Below the pieces are notes generated by a model. It had not been told where the DNA came from. It was given only the letters and a program-made list of their open reading frames with translations, and did not search any database. Source: an uncultured Eubacteriales bacterium (GTDB lineage Bacteria > Bacillota > Clostridia > Peptostreptococcales > Anaerovoracaceae). From it: 62,777 bases of DNA. The first letter of the stretch is position 1. The number at the start of each line of letters is the position of its first letter. The stretch lies in NCBI GenBank assembly GCA_902801255.1, contig CADCHO010000021.1:1-62777 (forward strand), in the 5' to 3' direction. Shown piece by piece: positions 27,624 to 37,054 of this stretch. The position numbers and the translations under genes were made by a program.

Positions 27624-27788
27624 TTGAAGATTTATCAAGATTTGTATGTATTTTCAAGATTTGCATAGCTAATTATTTGTGTTTAGAGATAAATCTTGAA
27701 TAAATCAGCCTTGTTCATTGAATATTTCAAGGTTTTTTGAAATATGTCTTGAAAAATAAGCAATAAATTAGAATCTTTACAAGATTTG
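27624..27788. repeat. Cluster of CAAGATTT motifs in AT-rich intergenic DNA
   Basis: Copies of TCAAGATTTG lie at 27635-27644 and 27654-27663 (19-base period), a variant TGAAGATTTA at 27625, an inverted copy AAATCTTGAA at 27691-27700, and ACAAGATTTG at 27779-27788, next to the ribosome site of the following gene. A perfect 9-bp inverted repeat ATATTTCAA/TTGAAATAT stands at 27722-27745. The arrangement suggests operator sites or a mobile-element end, but neither is proven. Confidence 0.55.
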
Positions 27789-27797
27789 GAGGTGAAA

Positions 27798-28640
27798 ATG
27801 GCAGTAAATGACAAGAATATAAATGAAATCTTGAATATATACGAAAATTTACTAAACGAATTCAAGATTGAACTCAAAGATTGTCCTGATGGAAGCCTTA
27901 TGCATCAAATGAAAGGTAAACATTTGCAGTTTCTTCATTACGTTGATGAAAATGGCAAGAAAACCCGGAAGGGAATCAATAAAAAACCAGATTTAATCAA
28001 GGCTCTCGCAAGGAAGGAATTCAACACAAAGGCATCAGAGATCCTGACACATAATATTGCAGTGCTCAAAAAGGCAATAGCCGGGCAAATACTGTTTGAT
28101 CCGGAGCAGATAATACAATCAATGACAAAGGCGTATGCTTTAGTGCCGGAGGAGTATTTCTTTGACCGCAACAGGTTCATTATAACTGCGGGGCTTGATG
28201 ATGATTTGCTAACTAGAATAAAACGACATGAAGAGTGGTGGAGCAAGCCATACAAGGAGTATTGGGGCCATCCGGAAAATAAGACAAAGCTGACCTCACG
28301 CGGCCAGAAGGTCAGATCAATATCCGAACTACTTATAGCTGAAGCATTGTACAAATATTCGATACCTTTTCATTATGAAGAAGAACTTGAAGTTGAAGGA
28401 AAAACTTTTGCTCCTGATTTTACTTTTGAAGGGTGGGATTACAGGAAGTTTTATCTGGATTATTTCGGGATGATGGATCAACCGAAGTATGCCAAAAGAA
28501 ACTTTATTAAGCTTGACGACTATTATGATATAGGTTTGATACCGGGAGATAATCTGATAGTTGCATTTGACAGTAAAGGAATTATGAATGCAGGAGTTAT
28601 TGAAGATATTATAAAGAATGAAATAATACCAAGGCTGTGA
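27798..28640 (+). CDS. Uncharacterised protein with PD-(D/E)XK nuclease-like C-terminal domain
   Basis: A 280-residue protein of unknown function. The N-terminal part (residues 1-85) has the pattern CPDGSLMHQMKGKHLQFLHY followed by basic residues, and a helical middle. The C-terminal 110 residues read like a restriction-endonuclease fold: VRSISELLIAEALYKYSIPF (first helix with Glu), YEEELEV, FAPDFTF (Asp of the PD motif) and YLDYFGMMDQPKYAKRN. I recall similar genes in many Lachnospiraceae and related Clostridia, often with WEHFGMMD in place of LDYFGMMD; no name is known to me. ATG 27798 has GGAGGT 4 bases upstream. Base composition is clearly more AT-rich than in its neighbours, and CAAGATT-like motifs continue into the gene. 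Horizontal origin is likely. Nuclease activity is inference. Confidence 0.75.
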   Translation: MAVNDKNINEILNIYENLLNEFKIELKDCPDGSLMHQMKGKHLQFLHYVDENGKKTRKGINKKPDLIKALARKEFNTKASEILTHNIAVLKKAIAGQILFDPEQIIQSMTKAYALVPEEYFFDRNRFIITAGLDDDLLTRIKRHEEWWSKPYKEYWGHPENKTKLTSRGQKVRSISELLIAEALYKYSIPFHYEEELEVEGKTFAPDFTFEGWDYRKFYLDYFGMMDQPKYAKRNFIKLDDYYDIGLIPGDNLIVAFDSKGIMNAGVIEDIIKNEIIPRL

Positions 28641-28707
28641 AAAATAGCGCAGGCGTAAGATTTGTATCCGCAGGGCTTATGAAAGGGAAGATAAGTCGAA
28701 AAGGGTA

Positions 28708-28716
28708 TGTTATAAT
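28708..28716 (+). promoter_or_regulatory. Extended -10 element before the repeats and holA
   Basis: TGTTATAAT is an extended -10. No clear -35 is seen. Transcription would start near 28723, so both repeat units would form the holA 5' leader. Confidence 0.5.
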
Positions 28717-28859
28717 GTTTGCATTGATTGAAACGGCTTCGCCGCAATGAAGCAAACATTGACCTGCGGAGGCGAGCTCCTCCGGTAAAATGTTGCATTG
28801 ATTGAAACGGCTTTGCCGCAATGAAGCAAACATTGACCTGCGGAGGCGAGCTCCTCCGC
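28714..28859 (+). repeat. Two tandem copies of a 65-nt structured repeat
   Basis: Units at 28721-28785 and 28795-28859 differ at only two positions, with a 74-base period. Each has a long hairpin: outer stem TTTGC/GCAAA (9 bp in copy 1 with AATG), inner ATTG/CAAT and CGGC/GCCG with loop TTC or TTT. A second hairpin follows, CGGAGG/CCTCCG around CGAGCT. The second unit ends 13 bases before the holA start codon. Confidence 0.9.
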
Positions 28860-28872
28860 CAAGACTACCACA

Positions 28873-29898
28873 GTGGCATATAAAGACTTTGTTAATGACA
28901 AAAAGAAGGGAATACTGAAAGATGTTCTGCTTTTCTACGGAGCGGAAGATTTTCTGATGAACTGGGCTGTTGACAGCATAGTGAACGACTATGTGGATGA
29001 GGCTGCCAGAGATATCGATCTGATCCATCTTGAGGGAGAACAGGTAACAGCCGCCGACATTATGGCGCAGGCTAGGGCGTACTCGATGTTCTCGGAGAGA
29101 AGGGTCATTGTTGTGCGAAACTATCTGCCGCTATTCAGAAAAGCTGCGGATGCCAATGCCGATGAACTTCTGAGCTTTGTTTCCCGGCCGCTGGATTCCG
29201 CGATAGTCATTTTTGTAGTAGAAAGCAGGTTCTCATCCGATATCACATCTTACGGAAAGAAGCTTGCTAAAGCGTGCGGTTCATATGAATTTGCACGTCT
29301 TGAACGAGCAGATCTCAAAGCGTTCATTACCAAGCGCGTCCATAACGCGGGCAAAATGATAGCCAGGCGGGAGATTGATCACATGATAGATGTGACGGGC
29401 TACTACAACAAGGGAAGTCAGTACGATCTGGCACAGCTCGAGAAGGACACCGATAAAATAGTCAGAGCCTGCAGCGGCGATACCGTCAATGCGCAGCTTA
29501 TTGAGGAAATACTGATAGGTGACAGCGACAGATTTGTTTTCAGCCTGGTGGATGCACTGGTTGCAGGAGACAGGGGAAAAGCGCTTGCGATCGCAGAGGC
29601 CATCATAAGGGATGAAGACGGCTCGATGGCCGTTCTGGCACTTCTGACAAAACAGTTCGAGATCATGTACGATGCCATCGAGCTTAATGAAAAAGGATAC
29701 AGTATTTCTCAGATGGCAAAAAAGACCGGCATAAATGAATTCCGATTCAAAAGAGCGTTCAATGCTGCCGGAAGATACAGCAAAAGGCGCATCGGAAAGA
29801 TACTTACCGAGCTGTATAACACAGACAGAGACATAAAAAGCGGCAACATCGATAAGGATGTTGCCCTGGAGTTGATAGCTATATCGGCCTGCCCGTGA
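28873..29898 (+). CDS. holA: DNA polymerase III subunit delta HolA
   Basis: A 341-residue clamp-loader subunit that opens the beta ring. The N-terminal LLFYGAEDFLMNWAV near 16-30, EGEQVTAADIMAQARAYSMFSERRVIVVRN near 49-78, and the C-terminal collar helices match the family. The start is GTG at 28873, because the conserved N-terminus begins within 16 residues and no other start fits. No Shine-Dalgarno lies at normal distance: the nearest GGAGG is in the repeat hairpin 26 bases upstream. The repeat appears to abut, and may have replaced, the original ribosome site. Confidence 0.92.
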   Translation: MAYKDFVNDKKKGILKDVLLFYGAEDFLMNWAVDSIVNDYVDEAARDIDLIHLEGEQVTAADIMAQARAYSMFSERRVIVVRNYLPLFRKAADANADELLSFVSRPLDSAIVIFVVESRFSSDITSYGKKLAKACGSYEFARLERADLKAFITKRVHNAGKMIARREIDHMIDVTGYYNKGSQYDLAQLEKDTDKIVRACSGDTVNAQLIEEILIGDSDRFVFSLVDALVAGDRGKALAIAEAIIRDEDGSMAVLALLTKQFEIMYDAIELNEKGYSISQMAKKTGINEFRFKRAFNAAGRYSKRRIGKILTELYNTDRDIKSGNIDKDVALELIAISACP

Positions 29899-29914
29899 CG
29901 GCAGGCCTGTTTTT
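29886..29914 (+). terminator. Terminator of holA
   Basis: Perfect 8-bp stem GGCCTGCC/GGCAGGCC (29886-29893, 29900-29907), loop CGTGAC, then TGTTTTT. It overlaps the holA stop codon. Confidence 0.88.
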
Positions 29915-29939
29915 ATCGGCGGGAAAACCTCGCTGATTT

Positions 29940-31574
29940 TTAATTCTTAGTTGAAGCTATGAGTTCGCGTGCGGCTTCAAGGGCATTTTCGCTCTCTGAT
30001 GATCCGCTGAAAAGAGCCGCTATCATACGCACCTTTGATTCCTCATCAAGATGATCGATGTTGGTATATGACTTGGCGTTATCTATAGATTTGCTGATCA
30101 GATAGTTATCATCACCATAAGCTGCGATCTGCGGGAGGTGAGTGACAGAGATGATCTGTCTGTGACCGGCTATTTCGGCGAGTTTTCTGCCGACTACAAG
30201 AGCGGTGTGTCCGCTGATACCGGTGTCGATCTCATCAAATATCATAGTTTCAACGCGATCCGTTTCGCCGATTATATGCTTGAAAGCCAGCATGATCCTG
30301 GAGATCTCACCTCCGGAAGCGATCTTTGTAAGCGGCATCAGAGGATCGCCCGGATTTGTTGAGATCAGGAACTCCACTCTGTCAAACCCGAGTGGGCCTA
30401 TCTCATCAAGCCTGCTTATATCGATCCTGAATTCGGAGTTTGCGAATTCCAGATCTCCGAGCTCCTTTATAATTGCTGATTCAAGTCTTGATGCGATTAT
30501 GTGCCTGAGTTCACTTACATGCTCTGCCTGTGACTCAAGAACAGCGTATTTTTTATGAGTTGTTTCAGCGAGCCGCTTTTTTTCGCTGTCAAAATTCTGT
30601 ATCATCTCGAGCCTGCTTTGCAGTTCATCCCTGAATTCAAGGATCTCTTCGACTGATCTGCGGTACTTGCGTTTCGCATCCTCTATCACAGCAAGACGGC
30701 CTGAGACCTCGTCCATATCCTGTTCGGAGAAGTTTAGAGAGGAGATAAGGTCACGCAAGCCGGAAGCGATATCTTCAAGTGAATAATAAGCATCATATGC
30801 CTGCGAGGCCATCACGGAGATCTTGTCGCTGTAATTTCCTATGTCACTCAGATCGGAAGCCACGCGGCTCAGATCATCAAGAAGGGAAGGCCCGCCATCG
30901 TAGCCAGTACCCTGAAGCAGGTCATATGAAGATCGTACACTCTGGAAAATCCTTGAGCTGTTCTTCATCATTGCAAGACGATCCTGAAGCTCTTCGTCCT
31001 CACCGGCATAAAGACCGAGATCCTGTATAAACTTGTATTCGAATCTATAGTAGTCCTGCTGTCTGGCAGCATCTGCTTCTGCTTTAAGAAGATCCTCATA
31101 TTCCTTCTGAGCTGCCTTATACTCGTCATAACAGAGCCGCAGTTTTTCAAGTTCCGGTGCAATAACTTCGCTGTGGAAGCTGTCAGTTATGCGGATATGA
31201 TTCTCAGGATCCAGGATCTGCTGGTTGTCGTATTGCCCGTGTATGTCTATCCAGTCGCTGCAGAAACTTCTTATCTGACCGAGTGTCACCATCTCACCGT
31301 TCAGCTTGGAGACGGATTTGCCGCCGGCAAGTATCTCACGTGAAATGATCACATCTTCTCCATTTCTGGAGCCTGCGATCTGGATAAATGCTCTGTCAGA
31401 ACCTGTGCGGACCATCGTTGTATCAGCTCTATCTCCGAGCACGGTGCTTACAGCTGTTATAAGCACGGACTTACCTGCACCTGTTTCACCGGTGATCACG
31501 TTAAAGCCTTCACCCAGATCAAAAGACAGGTGCTCGATGGTCGCGAAATTGTTTATCTCTATACGGTCTATCAT
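29940..31574 (-). CDS. recN: DNA repair protein RecN
   Basis: A 544-residue SMC-like ATPase involved in early double-strand-break repair. Walker A GETGAGKS lies near residues 29-36. The Q-loop region, a long coiled coil (about 150-340) and the ABC signature GGEISRIMLAFKHI near 425-438 with Walker B IFDEIDTGISG complete the head. It lies 6 bases downstream of argR on the same strand; argR-recN is a conserved Firmicutes pair. No SOS box was noticed at this pair, although recA at 60 kb has one. Confidence 0.96.
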   Translation of the reverse strand: MIDRIEINNFATIEHLSFDLGEGFNVITGETGAGKSVLITAVSTVLGDRADTTMVRTGSDRAFIQIAGSRNGEDVIISREILAGGKSVSKLNGEMVTLGQIRSFCSDWIDIHGQYDNQQILDPENHIRITDSFHSEVIAPELEKLRLCYDEYKAAQKEYEDLLKAEADAARQQDYYRFEYKFIQDLGLYAGEDEELQDRLAMMKNSSRIFQSVRSSYDLLQGTGYDGGPSLLDDLSRVASDLSDIGNYSDKISVMASQAYDAYYSLEDIASGLRDLISSLNFSEQDMDEVSGRLAVIEDAKRKYRRSVEEILEFRDELQSRLEMIQNFDSEKKRLAETTHKKYAVLESQAEHVSELRHIIASRLESAIIKELGDLEFANSEFRIDISRLDEIGPLGFDRVEFLISTNPGDPLMPLTKIASGGEISRIMLAFKHIIGETDRVETMIFDEIDTGISGHTALVVGRKLAEIAGHRQIISVTHLPQIAAYGDDNYLISKSIDNAKSYTNIDHLDEESKVRMIAALFSGSSESENALEAARELIASTKN

Positions 31575-31580
31575 TGGGTA

Positions 31581-32039
31581 CTAATCGTTGGAGTTAAGGA
31601 TCTTATCGAATTCAGCTGTGATATACGGAACGTTTTCTTCTTTATCCACGATGACAAGCATAGTATTATCACCGCAAACCGAGCCGACCATATGCTCGAG
31701 ACTGAGTGTGTCGATTGCCTCTCCGGCAGCACCGGCACATCCCGGAAGTGTTTTGACCACTATCAGATTCTGCGCGCACGCATATGAAAGGGTGGTCTCT
31801 CTGAAGATCTTGACAAAGCGGTCTGAAATAGGCCGATTATCGTAATTGCCTGATGTGTATCTGTATCTCCCGTCTTTTCCCTGACCCTTTACAAGCTGAA
31901 GCTCACGGATATCCCTTGATACTGTGGCCTGAGTAACACTGTAACCTGCATCTCTGAGCAGGTTGAGGAGCTGATCCTGTGTTTCAACTTCATTAGTCTT
32001 GATTATCTCTAATATTTTGTTCTGCCTTGAAAGTCTCAT
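31581..32039 (-). CDS. argR: Arginine repressor ArgR
   Basis: A 152-residue repressor of arginine biosynthesis and activator of catabolism. The N-terminal winged helix contains QDQLLNLLRDAGYSVTQATVSRDIRELQL near residues 20-50, and the C-terminal oligomerization and arginine-binding domain contains GSVCGDNTMLVIV near 125-137. The start follows a GGAGG ribosome site. The -35 region of its likely promoter overlaps a TGAATAAATA half-site (32100-32109), with a second at 32120-32129, suggesting autoregulation. Confidence 0.95.
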   Translation of the reverse strand: MRLSRQNKILEIIKTNEVETQDQLLNLLRDAGYSVTQATVSRDIRELQLVKGQGKDGRYRYTSGNYDNRPISDRFVKIFRETTLSYACAQNLIVVKTLPGCAGAAGEAIDTLSLEHMVGSVCGDNTMLVIVDKEENVPYITAEFDKILNSND

Positions 32040-32074
32040 GTCTGCCTCCGTTCATTGCAAACCATTACCTGCAT

Positions 32075-32129
32075 AGTATAGCATAAAAATACGCTTCAAT
32101 GAATAAATAAAGAAAAAAGTGAATAAAAA
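32075..32129 (-). promoter_or_regulatory. argR promoter region with candidate ARG half-boxes
   Basis: On the minus strand TATACT (32075-32080) is a -10, with a weak TTCATT -35 at 32098-32103. The sequences TGAATAAATA (32100) and TGAATAAAAA (32120) on the plus strand resemble the CATGAATAAAAAT half of AhrC/ArgR boxes. The rest of the 231-base gap up to ruvC is AT-rich and holds no gene. Confidence 0.45.
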
Positions 32130-32234
32130 GCCGAATAACGGTCTTTTTATGCCGAATAATAATGGATTACCGTTTTTTACGATTTAAAAGGATACACGGA
32201 AGGGCTCATTACAAAAAAGAACAAAAAACGAACA

Positions 32235-32263
32235 TAGACAATATATACTAAAAATGGTAAAAT
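32235..32263 (+). promoter_or_regulatory. ruvC promoter, predicted to give a leaderless mRNA
   Basis: TAGACA at 32235-32240, 17-base spacer, TAAAAT at 32258-32263 with extended TGG. The start of transcription is expected at about 32269-32271, at or next to the ruvC ATG. Confidence 0.65.
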
Positions 32264-32270
32264 CCAATGC

Positions 32271-32768
32271 ATGAGGATACTTGGAATCGACCCGGGCTAT
32301 GCCATAATGGGTTATGGGATAGTAGACTACAAAGGCAGTAAATTCACGCCTGTCGCATATGGCTCTATTACTACCGAAGCACACACTCCCAACGAGGAGC
32401 GACTGATGGTTTTATACGATGAACTCAGTCGCATCATAGAGGAGTTCAGGCCCGAGGAAGCATCTGTAGAAGAGCTCTTCTACAATACAAATGCTACTAC
32501 GGCTATCATGGTAGGCGAAGCCAGAGGCATGGCGCTTCTTGCGTGCGCTAAATCCGGAATAAAGATCTCGGAATATACACCGCTTCAGATCAAATCATCT
32601 TTAACAGGTTATGGCAGAGCTGATAAAAAGCAGGTCCAGACCATGGTAAAAATGATCCTGAACCTTAACGAGGTCCCTAAGCCCGACGATACAGCGGACG
32701 CTCTTGCTGCAGCTATCTGCCACGCACATCATGCGGGCGGAAGACTGGCGGCACTGCAGAAGCGCTGA
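32271..32768 (+). CDS. ruvC: Crossover junction endodeoxyribonuclease RuvC
   Basis: A 165-residue Holliday-junction resolvase of the RNase H fold. The acidic catalytic residues are in GIDPG (Asp7), the Glu of SVEELFY near 66-72, and the C-terminal [15 protein letters not shown] near 139-153. MRILGIDPG is the conserved first segment, so the start is firm, yet no ribosome site precedes it. It begins the ruvC-ruvA-ruvB-queA-tgt operon. Confidence 0.95.
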   Translation: MRILGIDPGYAIMGYGIVDYKGSKFTPVAYGSITTEAHTPNEERLMVLYDELSRIIEEFRPEEASVEELFYNTNATTAIMVGEARGMALLACAKSGIKISEYTPLQIKSSLTGYGRADKKQVQTMVKMILNLNEVPKPDDTADALAAAICHAHHAGGRLAALQKR

Positions 32769-32795
32769 GTTGTGATTTAAAAAAGGAAAACACGT

Positions 32796-33401
32796 ATGAT
32801 CAGATTTCTGAGAGGTCAATATCTATATTACGAATCGGGAGCCATGATAATAGAGACTTCCGGGGGCATAGGCTTCAGAGTCAATGTGTCCGATACCAGC
32901 AGTCTCCTTACAGCACGTGAAGGAGAGGAGGTCTGCGTATATACGTACATGCAGGTGAAGGAAGACGGCATGGCACTTTTCGGCTTTGCTGATTCTGATG
33001 CGCTTGCGCTTTTCGAACAGCTCATAACTGTCAAGGGAGTAGGTCCTAAAGCGGGACTTGCCATAATGTCGATTGGTACTCCAAACCAGATCAAGGCAGT
33101 TATTTCATCGGGTGATGCTGCATCCATCTCCATGGCTCAGGGGGTAGGCAAAAAGACCGCTGAAAGAGTTATTCTTGAGCTGAAAGACAAGGTGTCAGTG
33201 CTGCCGTTCGATGGAGCAGATATAAGCGGAGGGATCGCTCCTGCAGCTGCACCTGGAAGCGGGGAGAGAGGAGAAGCGGTCATCGCACTCACTACTCTCG
33301 GCTACAGCAAGAAAGAGGCGGAGACGGCGGTTGCATCAGTGCCTGATGAAGATCTCAGCGCAGAAGAATATATAAAGAAATCACTGAAATTCCTGCTGTA
33401 A
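32796..33401 (+). CDS. ruvA: Holliday junction helicase subunit RuvA
   Basis: A 201-residue protein that binds four-way junctions and recruits RuvB. The N-terminal OB domain covers 1-64. The helix-hairpin-helix motifs TVKGVGPKAGLAIMS near 74-88 and GVGKKTAERVILELK near 109-123 follow. Domain III (about 150-201), the RuvB-binding part, holds ALTTLGYSKKEAETAV. The ATG lies 27 bases after ruvC with an AAAGGAAA site. Confidence 0.95.
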   Translation: MIRFLRGQYLYYESGAMIIETSGGIGFRVNVSDTSSLLTAREGEEVCVYTYMQVKEDGMALFGFADSDALALFEQLITVKGVGPKAGLAIMSIGTPNQIKAVISSGDAASISMAQGVGKKTAERVILELKDKVSVLPFDGADISGGIAPAAAPGSGERGEAVIALTTLGYSKKEAETAVASVPDEDLSAEEYIKKSLKFLL

Positions 33402-33445
33402 AGCTTATAAATACACTTACATATTTCAAGGATAAAGTGGGATAA

Positions 33446-34483
33446 ATGGACAACAGAGTAACACAGACAAAAGCAACACCCGGCGAGCTGGCAGGAGAGA
33501 TGACACTCAGACCGCAGTATCTCAGCGAGTACTGCGGACAGACAGCAGCCAAAGACAATCTGTCGATATATATTGAGGCTGCCAAGATGAGAGGTGAGCC
33601 GCTCGATCACGTCCTCTTTTACGGACCTCCGGGGCTGGGCAAAACAACACTCGCAGGCATAATAGCCAATGAGATGGGCGTGGATATAAAGATAACCTCA
33701 GGTCCGGCCATAGGCAGAGCCGGCGACCTCGCGGCAATACTCACCAACCTGAACGATAATGACGTCCTTTTCATAGACGAGATCCACAGGCTCAACCGCT
33801 CGGTCGAAGAAGTGCTGTATTCCGCAATGGAAGATTACGTGCTCGATATAATAATCGGCAAGGGACCTGCCGCAAGATCACTCAGAATAGACATTGCTAA
33901 ATTCACTCTGATAGGAGCGACTACCCGTGCCGGCAGTCTGTCAGGACCGCTGAGAGACAGATTCGGCATCGTAGAGAAGTTTGAGTTCTATACACCGGCT
34001 GAGATAAAAGAGATACTCAGAAGAACGGCAAACGTGCTGGATGCTTCGATAGATGAAGCTTCACTCGACGAGATAGCGAGGAGATCAAGAGGAACGCCGC
34101 GTATAGGCAACAGACTCATTAAACGCGTTAGGGACTTCTCCTCAGTCATATCTGACGGAAATATCGATATAAATATAACTCTGAAAGCTCTTGAAGCTCT
34201 GGGCGTGGACGAATTAGGGCTGGAGAAGCTGGACAGAGATATCCTTACTACTATAATCAAAGGATTTAACGGCGGACCTGTCGGCATTGAGACCATCGCT
34301 TCAGCAATAGGCGAGGAGAGGGTCACGATAGAAGACGCAAACGAACCTTATCTTATACAGGCAGGCCTGATCTACAGAACACAGAAGGGCAGAGTAGCAT
34401 CACGCGCTGCATACGAACACATGGGGCTGATGGGGTTCTACAAAGAGCCTGAGACGGAGCAGCTCCGGATGGATATTGAATAA
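33446..34483 (+). CDS. ruvB: Holliday junction helicase motor RuvB
   Basis: A 345-residue AAA+ motor of branch migration. [11 protein letters not shown] near 24-34, Walker [10 protein letters not shown] near 58-66, Walker B FIDEIHRL near 110-117, the sensor I GATTRAG and the arginine region PLRDRFG are seen, followed by the winged helix with [10 protein letters not shown]. The stop overlaps the queA ATG by one base (TAATG). Confidence 0.97.
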   Translation: MDNRVTQTKATPGELAGEMTLRPQYLSEYCGQTAAKDNLSIYIEAAKMRGEPLDHVLFYGPPGLGKTTLAGIIANEMGVDIKITSGPAIGRAGDLAAILTNLNDNDVLFIDEIHRLNRSVEEVLYSAMEDYVLDIIIGKGPAARSLRIDIAKFTLIGATTRAGSLSGPLRDRFGIVEKFEFYTPAEIKEILRRTANVLDASIDEASLDEIARRSRGTPRIGNRLIKRVRDFSSVISDGNIDINITLKALEALGVDELGLEKLDRDILTTIIKGFNGGPVGIETIASAIGEERVTIEDANEPYLIQAGLIYRTQKGRVASRAAYEHMGLMGFYKEPETEQLRMDIE

Positions 34484-35628
34484 TGAGACTTGACGATTTT
34501 GATTATTATCTTCCTGAGGAACTGATAGCCCAGTCTCCGCTCGAGCAGAGAGACGGATGCAGGCTGATGGTCCTCGACAGACGTGAAAAGACGGTTGAAC
34601 ACCGTCGTTTTTACGATATACTTGATTATGTAAACCCCGGAGACTGCCTTGTGCTGAATGACTCCAGAGTTATTCCTGCAAGGATGTATGGCCTTAAGAA
34701 GGGAACAGGTGCTCATATAGAACTCCTTCTTATCAAACGGATAGAAGGAGACAGATGGGAATGTCTGGTAAAACCGGGGAAAAGGCTTCATACGGGAGAT
34801 ACGGTGATACTTGCAGGTAAGACAGACACAGTTCCTGCCGGATCCGAGCATCCTGCGGAAGGATATACCCTCGTAAACGGTATAGAACAGCCTTTCCTGG
34901 CACATATACTTGACATACATGACAAGGACAATGGAACCAGACTGGTGGAGTTTGAGTATGACGGTATTTTCATGGAACGACTCGAGGAGATAGGTTCCAT
35001 GCCCCTGCCGCCGTATATTACGAGAACAGCTACAGATGACGACAAAGAGATGTATCAGACGGTCTACAGCAGGATCGACGGATCAGTTGCAGCACCGACT
35101 GCCGGTCTGCATTTTACAAAGGAGCTGCTCGCAAAAGCTGAAGAAAAAGGCGTGCGTATAGCATATGTGACTCTGCATGTAGGCATAGGCACGTTCAGAC
35201 CTGTAAAAGTCGACAACATTGAGGATCATAAGATGCACTTTGAGGAATGCTCCATTGACGAAGAGAATGCTGCGATCATCAATGATACCATCGAACAGGG
35301 CGGACGCATCATTTCTGTCGGAACAACTTCAACCAGAACACTCGAGAGCATGGCAGGAATGCCTTTTCAGCCGTTTTCAGGCATGAATCCGGCTAATAAG
35401 CCGTTCCGTGTGAAGGCCGGAGAAACCGCGACCGGGATATTTATCTATCCGGGATATGAATTCAAGATAGTTGATGCGCTTATTACAAACTTTCATTTGC
35501 CTAAGTCGACATTGCTGATGCTCATATCCGCGCTGTACGACAGAGAAGAAATACTCAAGGCATACAAAATCGCCGTAGATGAGAAATACAGATTCTTCAG
35601 CTACGGTGACGCGATGCTGATCAAATAG
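34483..35628 (+). CDS. queA: S-adenosylmethionine:tRNA ribosyltransferase-isomerase QueA
   Basis: A 381-residue enzyme that transfers the ribosyl part of SAM to preQ1-modified tRNA, forming epoxyqueuosine. Conserved parts are [12 protein letters not shown] near 5-16, [13 protein letters not shown] near 57-69, the [11 protein letters not shown] segment near 201-211 and [11 protein letters not shown]. It is longer than the E. coli protein (356) because of an insert near residues 110-140. The gene overlaps ruvB by one base and is followed after 9 bases by tgt. queH for the next step lies at 13.6 kb. Confidence 0.95.
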   Translation: MRLDDFDYYLPEELIAQSPLEQRDGCRLMVLDRREKTVEHRRFYDILDYVNPGDCLVLNDSRVIPARMYGLKKGTGAHIELLLIKRIEGDRWECLVKPGKRLHTGDTVILAGKTDTVPAGSEHPAEGYTLVNGIEQPFLAHILDIHDKDNGTRLVEFEYDGIFMERLEEIGSMPLPPYITRTATDDDKEMYQTVYSRIDGSVAAPTAGLHFTKELLAKAEEKGVRIAYVTLHVGIGTFRPVKVDNIEDHKMHFEECSIDEENAAIINDTIEQGGRIISVGTTSTRTLESMAGMPFQPFSGMNPANKPFRVKAGETATGIFIYPGYEFKIVDALITNFHLPKSTLLMLISALYDREEILKAYKIAVDEKYRFFSYGDAMLIK

Positions 35629-36768
<1,140 letters not shown>

Positions 36769-36770
36769 TC

Positions 36771-37052
36771 ATGTTATCCATACGTGTCAGAAAAGAGTAT
36801 CTGAACAAAGATGTGTGCATGATTGAAGCGCAGAAGATCATTTCTGAAGGAAAAGTCAGTAATATGAGCGAACTGCAGCTGGCGCGTGAGATCTATTTTC
36901 ATGCGCTGGCATTTTTCTTCTGTGAAAAAACAGGATTGATGCCTTTTATAAAAAAGCATGCTGATCCGATAGATATACATGATGGCGGTGATTTTTTACT
37001 GATGAGACTCGTGTTCGCTTTTTTCTGGATGATAACCAAGAGAAAGAGATAG
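36771..37052 (+). CDS. Conserved-looking small protein of unknown function
   Basis: A 93-residue protein I cannot assign. ATG 36771 lies 2 bases after the tgt stop and shares its stop region with the next gene's start, so it is part of the operon. An open frame extends upstream within tgt, but nothing supports that longer form. The centre MSELQLAREIYFHALAFFF is helical; HADPIDIHDGGDFLLMRLVF resembles a C-terminal motif HADxxDxxDGGD that I have seen in unnamed Clostridia proteins; the end is hydrophobic and basic (FFWMITKRKR). It could be membrane-associated. A function should not be inferred from position alone. Confidence 0.65.
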   Translation: MLSIRVRKEYLNKDVCMIEAQKIISEGKVSNMSELQLAREIYFHALAFFFCEKTGLMPFIKKHADPIDIHDGGDFLLMRLVFAFFWMITKRKR

Positions 37053-37054
37053 TG

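Noticed and set aside
28714-28859. Short CRISPR array
   Set aside because: Only two 65-nt units with internal hairpins and a 9-base gap; no spacers of regular length and no cas genes.
28672-29028. Minus-strand reading frames encoding repeated GARLRRSMFASLR peptides
   Set aside because: They are translations of the structured DNA repeat and run into the antisense of holA; no independent coding evidence.
32225-32245. SOS box before ruvC
   Set aside because: Only a half-site (CGAAC at 32229) is present; the second GTTC half is missing.
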